From Protonemura montana (lineage: Eukaryota > Arthropoda > Insecta > Plecoptera > Nemouridae): a stretch of DNA of 64,000 bases. Below the pieces are notes generated by a model. The model was not told the DNA's origin. It worked only from the letters and a program-made list of their open reading frames with translations, and did not search any database. Where the stretch lies: positions 13,354,651 to 13,418,650 of the forward strand of contig OX387603.1 of NCBI GenBank assembly GCA_947568835.1, in the 5' to 3' direction. The position numbers and the translations under genes were made by a program. Below are positions 55,301 to 60,214 of this stretch, piece after piece (position 1 is the first letter of the stretch; each line of letters begins with the position of its first letter).

Positions 55301-57029
55301 ACGAGGTCGGCGGACCGGGACTGAACGAGCGCGGGGTGTCACTTGGACTGCGACCCCTGCCTCGACGCGGGCGCATTTTGGTCAGGAAGTTGTGGAGCGC
55401 GGCGGGCAAGGGCGAGCGGCCCTCGGAGCGGCGAGCCGACGTGTCTTGCTTGCCAGTGGCCACGGTATCCACGGCCTCCTCGCCTACGGCAGGCTCCTCG
55501 CTGCTAACTTCCACCCCTCCTACGTCCAGGCACTCACGAGTCACCACGGGAATTTGAACGGGCAAAGAGCTGGCGCGACTCTCCGGCAACGCGATGTTAC
55601 TGAAAGGCAGTGAGCCCTTCGACGCTATGCCGTTTAACATTTTCGAAGAAATGCCGCCAGGTTTCGGCGACGTTTTCGAATCGGCATCGTCATTTTTGAC
55701 CACTTTCACCGGCACTTTACAACTCAACGCCGACGAATTTAGTGACATTCCTTTTGGTAACGAAGCACTGTTAAAATTTTCACTTTCCCGCACATTTACC
55801 ACAAATTTCGCTGGAACTATGTCTTCGGGCGCAATCGCCTCGCCGTCTTTGCTCTTTACAGCTGGTCCAAACACAAATTCACCGGTGCCGTTCGCTTTGG
55901 GCTTGTGCGTGGTGGTTTCACTGAACGAGTGCGCGTTCCTGGTCCGCGGTATAGGGAGTAAATCCATATCTTCGGCCGCGTGCTCCCTGTGGATGTCGGC
56001 GTCGGGAAGCGATGCGACCCTCACGAGAACGGCAGCGCCGGTAGCAGGCTCGCCTGGAGGAAGGACGCTAGGCCCGTTGGCCCTGGGCTTGCGATGCAGG
56101 ACGCGTGAAAGACCGGAAGCTCGCGCGTGCACGCCGGCGCTGCTCCCCGAAGAAGTGTCCGACGTTGATGAGGTCGCCGGCGATGGAGGTGGCGTGCCTA
56201 AAGGAGAGCGAGGAGACACTTGATTACAACCGCGAGTGAAACGCTCCACTGGTAACGTCGCGCTACGGTGTTGGAATTCGAAACGAAAACAATTTGTCAC
56301 AAAATTGTAATCTATTGGCTATGTTGTTGCAAGTTCCTGTAAGTATGTACACGAGTTTTACACATTTAAATATGCGCACTGTGATTTCGAAAAGCGTTGT
56401 TGATTAACGGGTGGTAGTACGGGAATTGTTGCGCCCTAGGGAACATGCTATTGAAACATTATTTATTAATGCGCACCGCATGTGCAAAGCCTACTAAATC
56501 TACAAAAACCGTGACGAAAACAACGTGAATTCATAAACCAACGAAACGAAGAAGGTGAGTGACTCAAACAAATATATGTTTTCAACGTACCTCTGGCCTG
56601 TGCAGCCGTGACTGTATCGTTGACATTGTAGTTGTCCCAGGATCTCGTGCGGTATCCTTTGATCCTCATCATGTCTTCTTCCTCGTGCTCGCTGCCGTTC
56701 AGAAAGACTTCGTCCTGTTCATCCTGATCTTCATCCTTCCCGTCTGTCTGGAAAGCGCTCAACTCCTTGGCGATGATGCTGTTGAACTCTGAGAGCAGAG
56801 TGTCTGACCATTCGTTTAGGCGGCAATCCTTCACTCGTTGCTTATCGTCGGATAAACGCCGCGTCCTGACGCCATTCAGGTGGCGTCCATTCGTTCTGGC
56901 AACGTCGTTGAAGAGGGGAGACGAACTCGGGATGGATTTTCTCGTCGGGGGCAACGGGATGATGCGAGGTGTCGGCGTTGTCTTGGGAGTCTCCGTCTTC
57001 CAGCGGTCGAAAACTTCGCCGATCTCCTC
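1..57029 (-). CDS. cv-c: cv-c / DLC1-STARD13 family RhoGAP gene, ten exons, partial at both ends
   Basis: Arthropod orthologue of the DLC1/STARD8/STARD13 family (Drosophila crossveinless-c). Family members carry a SAM domain, a long linker, a RhoGAP domain that stimulates GTP hydrolysis by Rho, and a C-terminal START domain; they act at junctions and focal adhesions in epithelial morphogenesis. Seen here: the family SAM signature EACKWLRAAGFPQYAQMYED, then LQFPID, the SDDSDED and NWTFQ segment after SAM, and RRMESLK in the last exon. Ten exons join with consistent phases into 971 open codons (2913 nt). The N-terminal arm before SAM is at least 774 residues, so this is a long isoform. No start codon is visible, because the first exon begins at an acceptor with no in-frame ATG nearby. 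The RhoGAP and START exons should lie beyond position 1. Exons are visibly GC-richer than the introns. Confidence 0.9.
452..642 (-). CDS. cv-c: cv-c linker exon after SAM
   Basis: 191 nt, phase 1 to phase 0 (residues 890-953), with acceptor tgtaacattacag and donor GCAAAG|GTACAG. It encodes APSHASHEPDLDEEEDSGEL, then DDIPVINPLRYGSLPPG and a basic end VRFRRTGSERLRDGAK. In the family this stretch is a disordered linker between SAM and the RRMESLK motif. The frame joins the preceding exon (HAISG-A) and the following one (DGAK-ALLRRMESLK) without a break. Confidence 0.93.
643..1394 (-). other. intron, 752 bp
   Basis: AT-rich intron between the post-SAM exon and the linker exon. I see no repeat or gene in it. 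The intron on its 3' side (55-451) is 397 bp and also plain. Confidence 0.75.
1395..1667 (-). CDS. cv-c: cv-c second SAM-domain exon and conserved post-SAM segment
   Basis: 273 nt, phase 1 to phase 1 (residues 799-889), with acceptor catctgttttcag and donor TTTCAG|GTGCGT. The split codon restores Asp, so the protein reads MYED-LQFPIDVSGVQKDHP. The exon completes SAM with FLDPDSLQSLYRRLSALNRC. The conserved tail after SAM follows: KKSADDSDEDDNCALSENWT, then FQPESRRWSRV. All these blocks are typical of DLC1/STARD13 proteins. Plus-strand open frames over the same bases are shadows. Confidence 0.96.
1668..3835 (-). other. intron between the two SAM exons
   Basis: A 2168-bp intron. It contains one tRNA-like SINE head near 2390-2490 and a GC-richer block from about 2570 to 2800. 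Otherwise it is AT-rich unique sequence without a convincing open frame. Confidence 0.75.
2390..2490 (-). repeat. tRNA-like SINE head (family D, copy 1)
   Basis: On the minus strand a B-box-like GAGTTCGATGCCCGAAC lies about 60 bp after an A-box-like TGGTCATTGGCC, preceded by TAGGACAGCG. The spacing and box sequences match a tRNA-derived pol III promoter with an enlarged variable region, but the cloverleaf is not intact. It resembles the copy near 42716 in the TAGGAC...GTGGT start and the TTCGATGCCC/TTCATGCCCC box. Confidence 0.4.
3836..3907 (-). CDS. cv-c: cv-c first SAM-domain exon
   Basis: A 72-nt exon, phase 1 to phase 1 (residues 775-798), with acceptor ctcttctgttgcag and donor GAGG|GTGAGT. 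It encodes IEAGEACKWLRAAGFPQYAQ followed by MYE, which is the first part of the SAM domain and the most diagnostic sequence in the window: vertebrate DLC1 and STARD13 share the IEAxEACxWLRAAGFPQYAQ pattern at the same exon border. In this family the SAM domain mediates protein or lipid contacts and restrains the RhoGAP activity; that is family knowledge, not visible here. The intron on its 5' side is 46.4 kb, a likely place for alternative promoters. Confidence 0.96.
3909..7810. other. intron sequence, no gene seen
   Basis: AT-rich unique sequence. Short open frames are present on both strands, but none has family resemblance or splice context. No repeat of the named families was recognised. 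Confidence 0.5.
7811..7957. mobile_element. 147-bp MITE-like hairpin (family B, ends only)
   Basis: The two ends are about 40-bp near-perfect inverted repeats: left CACTACCATTGAGTTTATAT... and right ...ACTCAATGGCAGTAG. Both share the AGTCAG...GCCAGCG block with the longer family B copies at 19970, 30611, 43365, 51823, 58935 and 60215. This copy has an internally deleted or minimal form that can fold into one long hairpin. Confidence 0.6.
8250..8996 (+). CDS. unrecognised coding-like ORF inside the intron, possible retrocopy or nested gene
   Basis: The main open frame is 187 codons without an ATG at its start (the preceding stop is near 8347). The first ATG, at 8391, would give a protein of about 177 residues ending at 8921. 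Mixed third positions and a protein-like composition suggest real coding sequence: MKGIAEEEIKSNPIDHRSLA, later LYFSDVNRMKSIEIVNTGPV and NGEKIHYPQHIESISFGHER. Just past the stop another frame continues plausibly (MLLAELNISGSTSDEPVIDY, then FEFVSRAQK and stop at 8996), and upstream a third frame has SRKTDSAKDMNRSTGLIKF. This pattern fits a decayed copy with frame breaks. It could also be an exon of a nested plus-strand gene. I do not recognise the family, and no poly(A) tail is seen. Confidence 0.35.
8997..13150. other. intron sequence with a CpG-rich patch and poly(A)
   Basis: Mostly AT-rich. A CpG-rich patch at about 10760-10935 holds several GCGTCG/CGACGC motifs and a C run at 10862-10880. 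A 22-base A run lies at 12132-12153. A GC-richer block at about 12780-13010 includes a minus-strand TATAAAA (12892-12886). No gene is supported. Confidence 0.5.
10760..10935. repeat. CpG-rich GCGTCG patch with C19 run
   Basis: Repeated GCGTCG/CGACGC units (ACGACGCCGCCGTCGACG, GGGCGTCGAGC, AAGCGTCGCCCACGGCGTCG) surround a run of 19 C in otherwise AT-rich intron. Similar patches with C/G runs occur near 26220-26460, 38510-38670 and 49265-49690. Its nature is unknown. Confidence 0.4.
13150..13600 (+). mobile_element. non-LTR retrotransposon ORF2 C-terminal fragment
   Basis: The open frame from 13170 to 13505 reads NSCRSVFKGFKILTLTSLSI followed by LEVVYFIKLN, then HIYNTRNKHLP, GLHCNCVKLYNALPKELQEI and VDTFKYHVKNYYL. 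This order (FKxLKILTxxSLYI, YNTRxK, GxKLYNxLPxxI, FKxxLKxYL) is the typical C-terminal tail downstream of the reverse transcriptase domain in Jockey/CR1-type LINE ORF2. The catalytic domain and endonuclease are missing, so this is a 5'-truncated dead copy. The AATAAAATG near 13577 may be its 3' end. Confidence 0.65.
13601..15036. other. intron sequence, no gene seen
   Basis: AT-rich unique sequence. A GGATCGAATCCCGATGGG box near 13806 resembles a tRNA T-arm, but no matching D-arm was found. Confidence 0.45.
15037..15309 (-). repeat. tRNA-containing SINE-like element (family C, copy 1)
   Basis: Read on the minus strand: a leader starting GTGACGTGGTATAGCGTCAC with a GTGAGTACTCAC hairpin, then a tRNA-like body with A box TAGCTCAATTGGTTAGAGC and B box GGGGGTCGTGTCCCC, then a tail ending in TGCAAGCGTTTGCA. 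The tRNA-like part is at about 15121-15199. A related leader plus tRNA-like body occurs at 46228-46580, and the tail alone at 15359-15452. Confidence 0.6.
15359..15452 (-). repeat. family C tail copy lacking the tRNA-like body
   Basis: Near-identical to the tail of the neighbouring copy at 15037-15108, including the perfect palindrome TGCAAACGTTTGCA and the GCGCGGGGT block. The sequence then passes straight to CATCAATTTTTGAGAGG, so the tRNA-like body is absent. It could be a deletion between the short TGATG/CATCA arms that flank that body. Confidence 0.5.
15453..19969. other. intron sequence, no gene seen
   Basis: AT-rich with short open frames only. A small hairpin, ATCACAGT-loop-ACTGTGAT, lies near 17647-17667. 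No named repeat family was recognised. Confidence 0.45.
19970..20345 (-). mobile_element. MITE-like element, family B copy
   Basis: Carries the family blocks in reverse orientation: AAAAATGGAGGATGCTACGAAG, GATTACTCGCATTTGATACT, GGTTTACGCTCAATTAATC, CACGTGGTACCGGCTCGTTT and the end GACCATCTGACTAT. No coding capacity is present, so it depends on a transposase elsewhere if it was ever mobile. Confidence 0.6.
20339..20365. repeat. perfect 12-bp inverted repeat
   Basis: TTGCTATAAACA and TGTTTATAGCAA face each other across CAA, directly at the end of the family B copy. It may mark an insertion scar or a second small element. Confidence 0.6.
20366..23470. other. intron sequence with a GC-rich trinucleotide patch
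   Basis: Mostly AT-rich. A GCC/GTC-rich patch at about 21315-21350 (CCGCCGCCGCCGTCGCAGCC) stands out. Longer open frames at 21001-21468 (minus) and 22061-22426 (plus) show no family resemblance and are not called. Confidence 0.45.
23470..23870 (+). CDS. unrecognised coding-like island, probably decayed
   Basis: An open frame of 100 codons, with no ATG start, ends at 23784. It includes PRKRVKFVNCKFDQSLPRKS, RKVGLKFVELEEEA and LLKHVSNCLRSTVDNLLIF. Immediately after, the +1 frame continues in protein-like fashion (LNELFRQMYQRSLRDDLRST, then KDRSTDIF) to a TAA near 23868. The amphipathic helical pattern suggests a real protein origin. A one-base frame break, or a missed splice, would explain the two halves. 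A possible acceptor (gggttacag) precedes it. I do not recognise the family. Confidence 0.25.
24192..24470 (+). mobile_element. family A repeat, copy 1
   Basis: Shares with the copies at 42244, 50445 and 57956 the order GGCCTACATAAAAGATACC, CAGCATTGCTAAC, CTCATGAATGA, AATAGTTCGAAAAACAAAA, ATGGCGGACAT, GACAGTTGGCCCACATGTCA and the conserved end CGACCGGTGGCGCC. No open frame, no terminal inverted repeat and no tRNA box were seen. Confidence 0.6.
25239..25268. repeat. (AT)15 microsatellite
   Basis: Fifteen uninterrupted AT dinucleotides. Confidence 0.95.
26220..26460. repeat. CpG-rich GCGTCG patch with G14 run
   Basis: GACGCTAGGCGTCGG, GGCGACGAGCGTCGGGGG and CGCGACGC motifs are followed by a 14-base G run. 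It is similar in motif content to the patches near 10760, 38510 and 49265. Confidence 0.4.
30611..30951 (+). mobile_element. MITE-like element, family B copy
   Basis: Shows the family order CATTGAGTTCATAGG, AGTCAGAAGACCAGCGTTAA, GGCGCTTGCGGTCGCC, TTGAGCGTAAACCAGTCT, GCATCCTCCATTTTTGTC and GTAGTTATTTGACAG. The borders resemble an 8-bp duplication with changes (ATTCGTGC and GTTCGTAC). Confidence 0.6.
30952..33581. other. intron sequence with a TAAT-rich block and a TATA motif
   Basis: A block at about 31130-31350 is dense in TAAT and ATTA cores and contains CGTCGCCT and AGGCGACG facing each other. A plus-strand TATAAATAG lies near 32803. No gene is supported. Confidence 0.45.
33582..33848. mobile_element. 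foldback element with inverted repeats of about 95 bp
   Basis: The left arm (TGACAAACACTTTATAAACT, TTTTGAATGCTAAATGAAGG, ACAACTAAATTTC, ACCTGTTACTTTA) is matched in reverse complement by the right arm ending AGCATTCAAAAC...TTTTTGTCA. The centre has a second ACTTTA/TAAAGT hairpin with the same CCTGTTACTTTA words. No open frame. It could be a MITE or a foldback repeat; no target duplication is obvious. Confidence 0.7.
33849..42243. other. intron sequence with one CpG-rich patch
   Basis: AT-rich, except for the GCGTCG patch at 38510-38670 and a GAGAGA/GGGG-rich stretch at 37690-37740. Short open frames only. No named repeat family was recognised here, which makes this the longest repeat-poor part of the intron. 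Confidence 0.45.
38510..38670. repeat. CpG-rich GCGTCG patch
   Basis: Contains the 12-bp palindrome GCGTCGCGACGC (38532-38543), also found at 49518-49529, plus GACGGCGCTCGTC, GACGCTACTCCAGGCGTCGG and CGCTCGACGCAGC. CCCCCCTCC lies in the middle. Confidence 0.45.
42244..42541 (-). mobile_element. family A repeat, copy 2
   Basis: Reverse orientation: CCGGCAGAGGCGCCACCGG, CGTTTTGGGGTGACATGTGG, TTTTTAGAGCTATTATAAGA, ATTCATGAGTTAGTAGCAAT and the end CTCTCGTGAGCTAG. This copy reads GCTGGAGGACATGG where copy 4 has a run of 19 G. Confidence 0.6.
42716..42800 (+). repeat. tRNA-like SINE head (family D, copy 2)
   Basis: A-box-like GTGGTGCACAGG and B-box-like GGTTCATGCCCC lie about 45 bp apart, with TAGGAC before the A box. 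This suits a tRNA-derived promoter with a long variable arm. It is not a functional tRNA gene by eye, because the acceptor stem does not pair. Confidence 0.4.
42801..46227. other. intron sequence with one family B copy
   Basis: Apart from the family B copy at 43365-43645 and a C-rich stretch at 44139-44153, this is AT-rich sequence without a supported gene. A strong minus-strand donor at 44626/44625 is discussed as a possible alternative first exon. Confidence 0.45.
43365..43645 (-). mobile_element. MITE-like element, family B copy
   Basis: Reverse orientation, with a deletion near its end that joins CTGTCTTCG to the GGCCTCCATGCTACTAGATG block. The GATTACTCGCATTTGAGACT, CAATTAATC and CACCACGTGTTGCCGACTCG blocks are all present. 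Confidence 0.6.
46228..46580 (+). repeat. tRNA-containing SINE-like element (family C), interrupted
   Basis: The leader matches copy 1 (GTGACGCAGTATAGCGACAT, AGAGTGGCTGTGGGTATTCA, GAAGATCTGTCATAA) and reaches an A-box-like CCAATTAGCCCAATTATT. About 180 bp of unrelated AT-rich sequence follows. The tRNA-like end then resumes at about 46530 with TTTTAGATCGGGGTTCG and ATCCCCGGTTGG, followed by CACCAACTTTTGAG. The gap between A and B boxes suggests a later insertion into the tRNA-like body. Confidence 0.55.
46834..46911 (-). promoter_or_regulatory. cluster of nuclear-receptor half sites with two perfect DR1 motifs
   Basis: TGACCTATGACCT occurs twice, starting at 46870 and 46899. Its reverse complement, AGGTCATAGGTCA, is a direct repeat of AGGTCA with one base between, the DR1 arrangement bound by RXR/USP- and HNF4-type receptors. 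A further TGACCT lies at 46834. Function is inferred from the motif only. Confidence 0.4.
49265..49690. repeat. C27 and G27 runs bracketing a GCGTCGCGACGC patch
   Basis: The C run and the G run are the same length as printed and lie 364 bp apart, in opposite base sense on this strand. The palindrome GCGTCGCGACGC (49518-49529) lies between them. Run length may be affected by assembly or sequencing. Confidence 0.6.
50325..50367 (-). CDS. cv-c: cv-c microexon of 43 nt joining N-terminal arm to SAM
   Basis: A tiny exon too short to stand out as an open frame. It has a strong pyrimidine tract and acceptor (gcttttcctttctttacag) and a consensus donor (TTGCCG|GTGAGT). Translation in phase 0 gives NTTQPRSQSERHLA plus one base G. 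The next exon starts AA, completing Glu, so the join reads HLAEIEAGEACKW. The 3n+1 length converts the phase-0 end of the previous exon to the phase-1 start of the SAM exon exactly, which is the main argument for it. It is 3.1 kb from the previous exon and 46.4 kb from the next. Skipping it would shift the frame. Confidence 0.82.
50445..50750 (+). mobile_element. family A repeat, copy 3
   Basis: Same orientation as copy 1: GAGCCCGCGGGAGAAGATACC, CCCCAGCATTCTTATCATCTC, ATAATAGTTCGCAAAAC, AAAATGGCGGATA, CAGTTGCCCCACACGTCACC and the end AGGTGGCGCCTG. The conserved GGTGGCGCC end lies about 80 bp from the start of the LINE fragment. Confidence 0.6.
50780..51290 (+). mobile_element. non-LTR retrotransposon ORF2 fragment with a frame break
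   Basis: The open frame at 50833-51156 reads MQKLQTLQNKALRTITGRGK, then LLEELDLMSVQETTKYNVF and ILILKIRKGLMPEDISERL. This is the LQxxQNKALR...LxxLxxxxV...YNxxxxxxKI pattern found downstream of the reverse transcriptase core in Jockey/CR1-type elements. The frame stops after SSIAFKGM, and the homologous tail continues in another frame (NCLPEKMRKLG, then KKLLIEDREESIL), so the copy is dead. It covers a more N-terminal part than most of the 13150 fragment; the two overlap only at the FKG...LP region. Short ATCATCTATGAT words flank its 5' end. Confidence 0.65.
51823..52178 (+). mobile_element. MITE-like element, family B copy with 9-bp target duplication
   Basis: A full-length family copy: GTTGAGTTTATATG, TTAGAGGGTCAGCG, GGCGCTTGCGGCCGTC, GAACGTAAACCAGTC, GTGACTCCACCAAGTAGCAT and the end ATTAGCGCCATGGTAGT. 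It is flanked by identical AAATTTTAG (51814-51822 and 52179-52187). An 8-9 bp duplication points to a hAT-like or related DNA transposon as the source. There is no open frame. Confidence 0.72.
53470..53712 (-). CDS. cv-c: cv-c exon 5 of those visible
   Basis: Phase 0 to phase 0, 81 codons (residues 680-760). The acceptor is cttatcctcttctag and the donor AAAAGG|GTAAGA. It encodes IRPQCLAVTPQHLRLTPSP, a Thr/Pro/Ser middle part, then APLLVKKPAVFGGIGEKK and a basic end GDGQHKKR. The donor leaves phase 0 while the SAM exon needs phase 1; this mismatch is what revealed the microexon at 50325-50367. Being symmetric, the exon could be a cassette. No known domain is seen. Confidence 0.86.
53713..54161 (-). 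other. intron, 449 bp
   Basis: Plain intron between exons 4 and 5; I see no repeat or gene in it. The other short introns of this cluster, at 54470-54814, 55193-55285 and 56198-56590, are equally plain. Confidence 0.8.
54162..54469 (-). CDS. cv-c: cv-c exon 4 of those visible: basic then acidic linker
   Basis: The exon starts after cgactttttcag in phase 1 and ends AGAGCA|GTAAGA in phase 0 (residues 577-679). It begins AGVGSKARRKETWERLRK, a basic, probably helical segment, and continues GRPPRGPSFKDQEVWIRR. It then becomes acidic and Thr/Ser-rich (GENGDSRSLDDTSNEDLRP, followed by a run of five Thr) and closes LPMPRPRA. No domain is recognised. It is asymmetric, so skipping it alone would break the frame. 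Open frames on the opposite strand at the same place are shadows. Confidence 0.88.
54815..55192 (-). CDS. cv-c: cv-c exon 3 of those visible: Ser-rich acidic linker
   Basis: Phase 1 to phase 1, 126 codons (residues 451-576). The acceptor is ctttcctgcag and the donor TCTG|GTAAGT, close to consensus. The codon split with the previous exon reads Gly, then HQPDGTLCPIDAG. The exon contains GMSRSSSFTWVSD, a run of eight serines (NRSSSSSSSSASPKD), an acidic and aromatic segment (DFEDYVSSMESPGS) and a tail with PERDEEPESGIGTASPP. This composition suggests a phosphorylated disordered linker; that function is inferred. The intron before it is only 93 bp, the shortest in the gene. Confidence 0.9.
55286..56197 (-). 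CDS. cv-c: cv-c exon 2 of those visible: large Ser/Pro/Arg-rich exon
   Basis: This is the largest exon, 912 nt, phase 1 to phase 1. The acceptor is ctctcctttag and the donor GCAG|GTAATT. It encodes residues 147-450: a TPPPSPATSS start, a Ser-rich stretch, basic patches (RVLHRKPRANG), a middle part with GEFVFGPAVKSK and AKFVVNVRESE, and an Arg/Ser/Pro tail (RPRRGRGRSPSDTPRSFSPG) that resembles 14-3-3 or SH3 ligand sequence. No globular domain is recognised. The exon is much GC-richer than its introns and is open over its whole length. The opposite strand is also open for over 200 codons here, which is a shadow of the GC-rich coding sequence. Being phase-symmetric, it could be skipped without shifting frame. 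Confidence 0.92.
56591..57029 (-). CDS. cv-c: cv-c exon 1 of those visible: N-terminal disordered arm
   Basis: The exon follows a tttgatttag acceptor and ends at AGAG|GTACGT. It runs from phase 0 to phase 1 and gives residues 1-146 of the visible protein. It opens EEIGEVFDRWK, then a Thr/Pro stretch, a basic segment (RTRRLSDDKQR), a predicted helical part (EWSDTLLSEFNSIIAKEL) and a strongly acidic run (DGKDEDQDEQDE), ending near RIKGYRTRSWDNY. The polypyrimidine tract is weak, but frame continuity across the donor into the next exon (QAR-G-TPPPSP) is exact. There is no ATG near the 5' border, so an upstream exon ending in phase 0 must exist; I found none convincing before the window edge. Confidence 0.88.
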
Positions 57030-57955
57030 CTAAATCAAACAATGATAGATGTTGATATTGATAATGACTTGTCAATTGGGTATTTATTTGGATGAGTTTA
57101 AGCTTTAAATTACACACTGTGTCGCATGGACTGAAAAACCATTCAGTTCTTCGTCATTAAAGCAACTTTCTCGTTTCTTTTTATTGATTATACTTTCAGA
57201 ATCCGACCATCATCAGAGATCGACAAGGAATGACAATCAGTATTCTACAAGATTTTCAGTCTTTATAATGGGCAATCAATCGATTTCTATACGCCAACTT
57301 ATTCAATTAAAATAATCAGAGAAAAGGAATGCCAGGCAGTCTACGAGCTGTCTCCAAAGACCGAACATTGCGAGCCGCTGTTTTCATACTCTTGCCTTAG
57401 ATAAAAATTTAAAAAAATAACAATAAAACACTGCAATTTGGTGGAAGCACATTGGATACAATTGACTACTAGTTGTGCATGGCGCTATATTTCTTCGTGG
57501 AGTTAAGATAAAGAAGAATTCCTTGTAGCAGTGCGCCCATAAAGACAAGACAAACGCGCTAAAACGCCGACAATGTGCGTTCAGATAGCTAGGCGTGCAA
57601 TTGTACGACCAGATGGTTGGTCGACCGGCAATTCCCTGTCTGCAGCAGGCTCCATGCAGCAGGTTAACTATGTGAGCGATTTATTTCCTAGTAGATGTTG
57701 CTAATTAAACTGTAATTGTTATAGTGGAAACCGGGAGAGGAATGTTCTGTAACTTTCAGGAGTGTACACGCCTGTTAATTGTACTATATAAAGTCGTTTG
57801 CGATAACCGTGGAAACAATCGTTGTGCGCTAATTTAAAAAGTTGCTCTAAAAAAATTGTTGAATTTAGCGGTGGATTTGCGAATTTCAAATGAGTTGGTT
57901 TTTTAAAGTACGAGTGATATCTTCGTAAATCCGTTCAGTGAGAGAACATTCTTTT

Positions 57956-58275
57956 CCGGTAGAGGCGCCACCGGTCGTTTTGGCGTGACAAGTGGGCCAA
58001 CTGTCCATTTAAAAAACATTACAAATCATTTTCACTTTTGCCACATTACTATTGCTCTAAAGCTATTGTCACACCAGGAGTTTTGTTTTTCGAGCTATTT
58101 TAAGATATTTTTCCCCAACAATAACCATATTTTTAATGATTTTGCAGACATTATATGAAGTATTTTGAAATACCACCACTAAAATTATAACAGAAAATGC
58201 TTTCATGAGTTGGTAGCAACGCTGGGGGGGGGGGGGGGGGGTCATTTGACTGGTATCTGCTCTCGCGGGCCAGGC
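57956..58275 (-). mobile_element. family A repeat, copy 4, with internal G19
   Basis: CCGGTAGAGGCGCCACCGG, CGTTTTGGCGTGACAAGTGG, TTTTTCGAGCTATTTTAAGA, TTTCATGAGTTGGTAGCAAC and the end CTCTCGCGGGCC. A run of 19 G (58224-58242) replaces the GGAGGACATGG seen in copy 2, so the run grew after insertion. Confidence 0.62.
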
Positions 58276-58742
58276 TGTACAGGATAGAAATTACCTACAC
58301 TTTTATTCGACATTCAAAGTTTTTAAAATCGGCTTCTGTTTAGGATTCAAGCGCACTTGGCGACGAAATAAAACCCAACGGGTGTTTGTGATCCAGCTGC
58401 AATCGCCGCAAAGATCGTAACGTAAATCGCAATGTTGTTGACATTCAAAAATTATGCATCATCACCAACAATGGGCAAGTATGACCCCACGGTGGGAGCC
58501 CGATGCCCAAATCGGTCGCCTTATTAAGTCACAGGTCACGAAACCGATGAATCAACGCGCCAGCCACCAGCCAGTACGGGTCAAGTCGGCACTAAATATG
58601 CAGCTTAGTCACGGGTTAACTGCCTTGTTGTCTGCTGCACAGCATATGCGACAGACCAACCGAATTCCTCTTGGTGCTCCTTTGCCGCGAGTTGTGAAAC
58701 ATTTGAACACAGAAATGCAGAGCGCGTTAGTGCTGTTATAGA

Positions 58743-58773
58743 GCGGCCATCTGCCCAATGGGGCAATGGCCGC
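58743..58773. repeat. GC-rich hairpin
   Basis: GCGGCCATCTGCCC pairs with GGGCAATGGCCGC across the loop AATG, leaving one unpaired base. Confidence 0.6.
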
Positions 58774-58934
58774 CATGCTTTTGCAAACGTCAAATTTCTG
58801 ACAATGTTTTCGACACTCTCGTTGTATTTCACAACGAATATTGGTTTTTGTGTCTTCGGCTGAACATAAAGCTCATGAACATGAACGTCAAGCCATTGGG
58901 TTTAGAGTCTCAGCTCTACAGTAACTTCCTGCGC

Positions 58935-59150
58935 ACCAAAGGTGTCACCTTCAAGAGGTAACTGAATTGACCAACCGATAGCGCTTGTGGATGTCCTTTT
59001 TAACAAACCTCTGCTGCCAAATAATTACTAATTACAATATCGAAACAGGTATATCAATCGTGGAAGCTTGGCATTAATAAAGATTAATTGAAAGTAAAAC
59101 GGTTTACGAAATTAAATTTCTTAGCACTCAAAATGGCGGTCACCACTGGG
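58935..59150 (+). mobile_element. MITE-like element, family B partial copy
   Basis: Retains GATAGCGCTTGTGG, TTTTTAACAAACCTCTGCTG, AATATCGAAACAGGTATATC and ATTGAAAGTAAAACGG before diverging. The outer ends are lost or diverged. Confidence 0.5.
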
Positions 59151-60214
59151 ACAGTCTGACTAAACCTGAAGATCCCAGAATCAAACGTTTGTATCCAAAT
59201 ACTCTTTTTATTTTTCTGAAAGCATGGAGATCGCAAATGTTTGAAACCTGTTAATGTTTAGCATCAGTGGATGACTTTCGAATATGAAAACGGGGCTTCA
59301 CGACCCTTTTAAAGGTGAAATGAGAATATAATTCTAATACATTACAATCACAAAATACAGGACAATATTCTTGTTAAAAAGGAAATTACAATAAGGTTCA
59401 CAAATTGGGTTTAAAACCTTGCTAAACTTTTGAAGCGGGAAATGAAATATGGCGACTATGTTCGTTAGATTCCCATTCTCTACAGCCAAGTAACACACTC
59501 GATCATCAGTCGCATTGAACGAAACCGCTATGGAAGCAACGGGAGTTCATCCAGTTTGGAGGTGTCTTGTTCTTGCGAAACAATTCTACGGCCATTCATT
59601 CGATTCGCCCAAAAGATAACACTACATAATTTTATTATGATAGCTGTCACATTACATAATCACCGTGATGGCAGTTCTTCATATGGTTTATCAATAGCGC
59701 TGTTCATTCAGTTGCGAATGCCAAAAGCGAATAATGCTAACCATAATAAATCTTCTCGCTCGTATATTCTTCATTTTAGCAGTTAGCTTTTTCAATCAAA
59801 ATGCAAATGGGGATTTGACCCACTCGTCTAGATTGCGACGACGAGGTCAAACCCTCTCAGGAGATCGCATTCACATTACAGGTAGAAACGCGTATCCCGT
59901 CACCGAAATGACGTTTTCATAATTAATCGGTCGATTACCGTGCCGACGAGCAAGCGTGTAGAAACAGCCTAAAGCCTATCCAAGTCGTGTGACTGTTAAT
60001 CATTGTTTTCTTGCATATGCCGAGGCAAGTTGCCATGATTTTATACTGAGCATCATCAGTGGTCGAAAGATGTTTTCAATTAAATAATAATTTCACTTGT
60101 TGCTTGCTAATTAACGTATGCGTCATAGGGTAATTGAAGGAAAGGGTTATTATTCATAGGCCTTTTTCTTGGACTCTGTTGGTCATTCGAGATGTGTAGA
60201 TGCGTTATAGTTTT

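Noticed and set aside
55185..56223. Plus-strand open frames of 142 and 209 codons opposite exon 2
   Set aside because: They are antisense shadows of the GC-rich minus-strand exon, which has clean splice borders and family context.
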